Assembly (NCBI GenBank): GCA_017470115.1
Contig: JAFUEZ010000019.1
Span: 1-34,032, forward strand
Source of the DNA: Bacilli bacterium
Lineage (GTDB): Bacteria; Bacillota_I; Bacilli_A; RFN20; CAG-826
DNA length: 34,032 nucleotides
Reading direction: 5' to 3'
Of the stretch, positions 31,641 to 34,032 are shown in pieces (the first letter of the stretch is position 1; each line of letters opens with the position of its first letter). The notes beneath the pieces are model-generated. The model did no database searches and was not told the DNA's origin. It worked only from the letters and a program-made list of their open reading frames with translations. A program made the position numbers and the translations under genes.

Positions 31641-32002
31641 AAAAGAGAATAGATATACAAGATAAATACGATATAAGGAACTGTCCGTTCCATTTGAACT
31701 ATTGGACTCGTTGCTTAATCGAGGATCATCTAATCACTGTCTACGACAACGACATATTCCTCTTCAATCAGATGTTTGATGAAAATAGCGACATCGATGA
31801 AGACCTCTTTAGAAGATGCTTCAGATACACTAGGGACTATTGCAGGAAGAACAAAAACGGAATCCATAGGATGTTCAGCTTCTTTAGAGCGGCTTTCTAT
31901 GAAAACCTGAGGAAGATGGATGGATACGATGAAAGGATGGAGAAGTGGTATGAAGAAACGAGTGCCTACCTTAGAGCAATTCGCGAAGATAGTGAGGACT
32001 AA
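31637..32002 (+). CDS. Unknown element protein, 121 aa
   Basis: Not recognised. A helical, Tyr/Phe/Arg-rich soluble protein (RNCPFHLNYWTRCLIEDHLI, CFRYTRDYCRKNKNG, FSFFRAAFYENLRKMDGYDE). The start is a GTG whose nearest Shine-Dalgarno-like AAAGGA is 14 bases away; start by coupling to the 36-aa frame (GTGA) is possible. No ATG is available before codon 46. It overlaps the next gene by 53 bases. Possibly part of the replication block, by position only. Confidence 0.6.
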   Translation: MKKRIDIQDKYDIRNCPFHLNYWTRCLIEDHLITVYDNDIFLFNQMFDENSDIDEDLFRRCFRYTRDYCRKNKNGIHRMFSFFRAAFYENLRKMDGYDERMEKWYEETSAYLRAIREDSED

Positions 32003-32384
32003 TAAAAGAAGGCTTGAAAGGCTATATGAGGAACTAGGCTACGCCAGGTATTTGATGTACGCCGCTCAAGGAATAGATTATTCAAAGCCCAACGTCCAGC
32101 ATTCGACTCCTCAATTCGACAAGATAACCATCGACCTAGATCGAATAGATAGGATTGAAAAGAAAATCGCCTACTATGAATCATTCAATGTCTTATGGAC
32201 TAAATGGCAGAAGAAGATGACCCCTAGAGAGACTGATGTCTTTCATAAATGCTACATGCAAGATAAGGCAGTAGTGGATATTTCTGCCGAGTTACAAGTT
32301 TCAAATGTACGAATTTATGGACTTATAGGCCAATTAGAGGCTAAGTATGAGGAATTTACTAAAGAAAATTCTCAATACTTATAG
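31950..32384 (+). CDS. ArpU/RinA-like phage regulator with sigma-type helix-turn-helix
   Basis: A 144-aa protein. The N-terminal half is helical and basic (FAKIVRTNKRRLERLYEELG), followed by DRIDRIEKKIAYYESF and a C-terminal sigma-70 region-4-like helix-turn-helix: KMTPRETDVFHKCYMQDKAV, then ISAELQVSNVRIYGLIGQLEAKY. This layout is seen in ArpU/RinA late-gene activators next to terminase genes of phages. I chose ATG 31950 with GGAG (31939-31942) 7 bases before; ATG 31920 would add 10 residues. It is the last gene with element-like composition before the restriction-modification module. Confidence 0.72.
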   Translation: MKKRVPTLEQFAKIVRTNKRRLERLYEELGYARYLMYAAQGIDYSKPNVQHSTPQFDKITIDLDRIDRIEKKIAYYESFNVLWTKWQKKMTPRETDVFHKCYMQDKAVVDISAELQVSNVRIYGLIGQLEAKYEEFTKENSQYL

Positions 32385-32397
32385 AGTAAGTTTAATA

Positions 32398-32417
32398 AAA
32401 GTGATATAATTCACTTT
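32398..32417 (+). promoter_or_regulatory. Promoter and probable controller operator of the restriction-modification module
   Basis: Extended -10 TGATATAAT (32402-32410) inside the inverted repeat AAAGTGA (32398-32404) / TCACTTT (32411-32417). A protein bound to the two half-sites would block the promoter. GGAGG lies before the ATG at 32440. Confidence 0.65.
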
Positions 32418-32439
32418 AACAATTATACGGAGGCATATC

Positions 32440-32628
32440 ATGACCTACGCAGAAGCAATAAAGACTTTACGTAAGAAAATGCTCATTACACAGACTGAGT
32501 TAGCCGCCCAATTAGGGGTTGCTTTTGTAAGTGTCAATAGATGGGAAAACGGTTCATATGAGCCAACCATGAAAGCAAAGAGAAAACTTGCTCCGTTGTT
32601 TGAAAAATACGGTATAGAGGTGAAATAG
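32440..32628 (+). CDS. Small XRE regulator, likely controller protein
   Basis: A 62-aa single helix-turn-helix protein: AIKTLRKKMLITQTELAAQL, GVAFVSVNRWENGSYEP, KRKLAPLFEKYGIEV. Shine-Dalgarno GGAGG. It ends 1 base before the methyltransferase GTG, so both are one transcript, and the inverted repeat across its own -10 box suggests it controls itself and the methyltransferase. This is the arrangement of controller proteins in restriction-modification systems, but it is wider in sequence than the classical C proteins, so the role is inferred from context. Confidence 0.85.
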   Translation: MTYAEAIKTLRKKMLITQTELAAQLGVAFVSVNRWENGSYEPTMKAKRKLAPLFEKYGIEVK

Positions 32629-32629
32629 A

Positions 32630-34032
32630 GTGGCAAACAAACTAGAACTCACTTGGTTTGGAAAAGACAATCAGATTGGTATTGAACCAAGAATATTATT
32701 GGAAAACAAATCTCTAAGTCATAAAAGAGAGATGACTTCTTTGTTTGCTGAAGAAGAATATTTCGACAATGTTTTAATCCACGGAGATAATCTATTGGCT
32801 TTAAAGACATTGGAAAATCTTTATCCAAAAAAAATTAAGTGTATTTATATTGATCCTCCTTTTAATACAGGTGTAAGAATTGATGCCGATGGCAAAGAGA
32901 TTGGATACGATGATGGTATTGAACATTCGATATGGCTATCTTTGATGCACGCTAGATTGAAACTGCTCAGAAATCTTTTGAGCGATGATGGCGCAATTTT
33001 TATCCATTTAGATGATAACGAAGTTGATTATTGTAAAGTCTTGTGCGATGAAGTTTTTGGAAGAAAAAATTTCATGAATAGAATCACGGTTGACTCAAGA
33101 TCTCCTTCAGCATTTAGCACAGTCAATCCTGGAGTGTTTAAGGCTGCTGAATATATTTTGTTTTATGCCAAAGATAGAAGCCAGCTCGTAGAAAACCAAT
33201 TAAGAACCGCTAGAGATCCAGATTATGCTTATGACAAATATATTTTAAATATTGATGATGACTATAAAAAATGGCAATTCATTAATGTTTCTGACGCTTA
33301 TCAAAGATTTAATTCCAATAATTCTGGAAAGCCTCAGCAAGTATTAAATAGTTATCACAAATTCATTGTTGAAAACGCTCACAGAATCTTTAGATTCACC
33401 GCAATTAGCGATACAGGTGCTGGTCAAGCGGTGGTTGAGTTGAAATACAAATCAAAAGAAACTCCAACAGAAATTCTAAAAATGGAGAGAGGAAATGGTC
33501 TTGATGACGTTTATGTTTTGAATGGACAACAAATCTCTTTTTACTCCAAAAACATTGCTGTTATTGATGGCAAGAAAACCCCGTCTATGATTTTGACTGA
33601 TATTTGGAAAGATATAGCATGGGAAGGTATTGCATCTGAAGGTGGTGTAAGATTTAAAAAAGGCAAGAAACCAGAAAAGCTCATTAAACGCTGCTTAGAT
33701 TTAGTTACTAAGCCGGGTGATTGGGTTTTAGATTCATTCCTTGGTTCCGGTACAACAGCGGCAGTTGCTCATAAAATGCATAGACGTTGGATCGGCATTG
33801 AAATGGGTGAACACGCTTATTCTCTTTGCAAGCCACGATTAGACAGGATAATCAATGATGAAGATAAAAGCGGTATTTCAAAACTTGTTAATTGGACCGG
33901 TGGTGGTGGCTACAAGTTCTATGAATTAGCTCCAACCCTTATCAATATCGATGCTTTCGGCCAACCAGTTATCAATAAAGATTACAATTCTGACATGCTT
34001 GCAGCAGCTGTTGCTATGCACGAAGGATTCAA
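32630..34032 (+). CDS. DNA adenine methyltransferase, type III Mod-like, 3'-partial
   Basis: Modifies adenine N6 in a specific DNA sequence. The frame stays open for 467 codons to the window edge. Motif IV DPPF is at 75-78 (IYIDPPFNTG) and motif I FLGSGTT at 370-376, so the order is that of the beta class used by type III Mod proteins. The variable stretch between them (about 150-340) would be the target-recognition region. HGDNLLALKTLENL and WLSLMHARLKLLRNLLSDDG are typical. The GTG start has AGAGG 9 bases upstream; no ATG fits better. The nuclease partner should lie downstream. Codon use is closer to the host than the preceding element genes. Confidence 0.9.
   Translation, partial: MANKLELTWFGKDNQIGIEPRILLENKSLSHKREMTSLFAEEEYFDNVLIHGDNLLALKTLENLYPKKIKCIYIDPPFNTGVRIDADGKEIGYDDGIEHSIWLSLMHARLKLLRNLLSDDGAIFIHLDDNEVDYCKVLCDEVFGRKNFMNRITVDSRSPSAFSTVNPGVFKAAEYILFYAKDRSQLVENQLRTARDPDYAYDKYILNIDDDYKKWQFINVSDAYQRFNSNNSGKPQQVLNSYHKFIVENAHRIFRFTAISDTGAGQAVVELKYKSKETPTEILKMERGNGLDDVYVLNGQQISFYSKNIAVIDGKKTPSMILTDIWKDIAWEGIASEGGVRFKKGKKPEKLIKRCLDLVTKPGDWVLDSFLGSGTTAAVAHKMHRRWIGIEMGEHAYSLCKPRLDRIINDEDKSGISKLVNWTGGGGYKFYELAPTLINIDAFGQPVINKDYNSDMLAAAVAMHEGF

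Noticed and set aside
1-34032. Alternative genetic code with TGA as Trp
   Set aside because: comEB and several element genes end in TGA, long frames lack internal TGA, and the tRNA-Trp anticodon is CCA.

Overview
The window is AT-rich DNA from a low-GC Gram-positive bacterium, probably an uncultured gut Bacilli or Mycoplasmatota-like lineage (inference from gene content; no database search was possible). The standard bacterial code applies. comEB ends in TGA, no host gene reads through TGA, and the only tRNA-Trp has a CCA anticodon. All three tRNA genes encode their 3' CCA. PotA has the long internal insertion familiar from mycoplasmas, yet many genes have clear Shine-Dalgarno sites.

Positions 1-24455 look like ordinary host chromosome. 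In order they hold: an argS whose N-terminal part carries an in-frame TAA; a spermidine/putrescine ABC operon (potABCD); tRNA-Cys and tRNA-Pro; a DUF1295 membrane protein; a MATE exporter; a flavodoxin; a ferritin; malQ; a second flavodoxin-like protein; a copper cassette (CsoR, then a P1B ATPase, behind a CsoR-type operator); smpB; an ECF S component with a 50-aa membrane protein after it; a one-pass membrane protein; and a tight run pepT-comEB-ecfA1-ecfA2-ecfT-truA. A yebC-family gene, a DUF2188 gene and tRNA-Trp close the region. Several genes here (smpB, malQ, the 190-aa membrane protein, nearly the MATE gene) have a -10 box so close to the ATG that their mRNAs should be leaderless. A 14-bp motif, AAAAACCYTGCAAA, recurs five times between 7.3 and 19.2 kb.

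From about 24.5 kb the codon use and base composition change and the content becomes that of an integrated mobile element. Two tandem large serine recombinases and a 61-aa gene read leftwards toward tRNA-Trp. Between them and the tRNA lies a long interrupted inverted repeat that could be an attachment site. A 300-bp divergent control region with four related operator-like sites separates them from a rightward operon: an XRE regulator coupled to a tyrosine recombinase, a BRO/KilAC antirepressor, an unknown protein, a Lin1244/DUF4373-type replication protein that looks frameshifted in its tail, an unknown 121-aa protein and an ArpU/RinA-like regulator with a sigma-like helix-turn-helix. This resembles the early region of a prophage or a prophage-derived integrative element.

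At the right edge (32.4 kb to the end) a small XRE controller with an inverted repeat around its -10 box is followed directly by a beta-class DNA methyltransferase of type III Mod type that runs off the window. This is probably a restriction-modification module whose nuclease lies outside. The most interesting parts are the two kinds of recombinase in one element with its operator array, the recurrent 14-bp motif, the leaderless promoters, the DKTNT phosphorylation motif in the copper ATPase and the interrupted argS.
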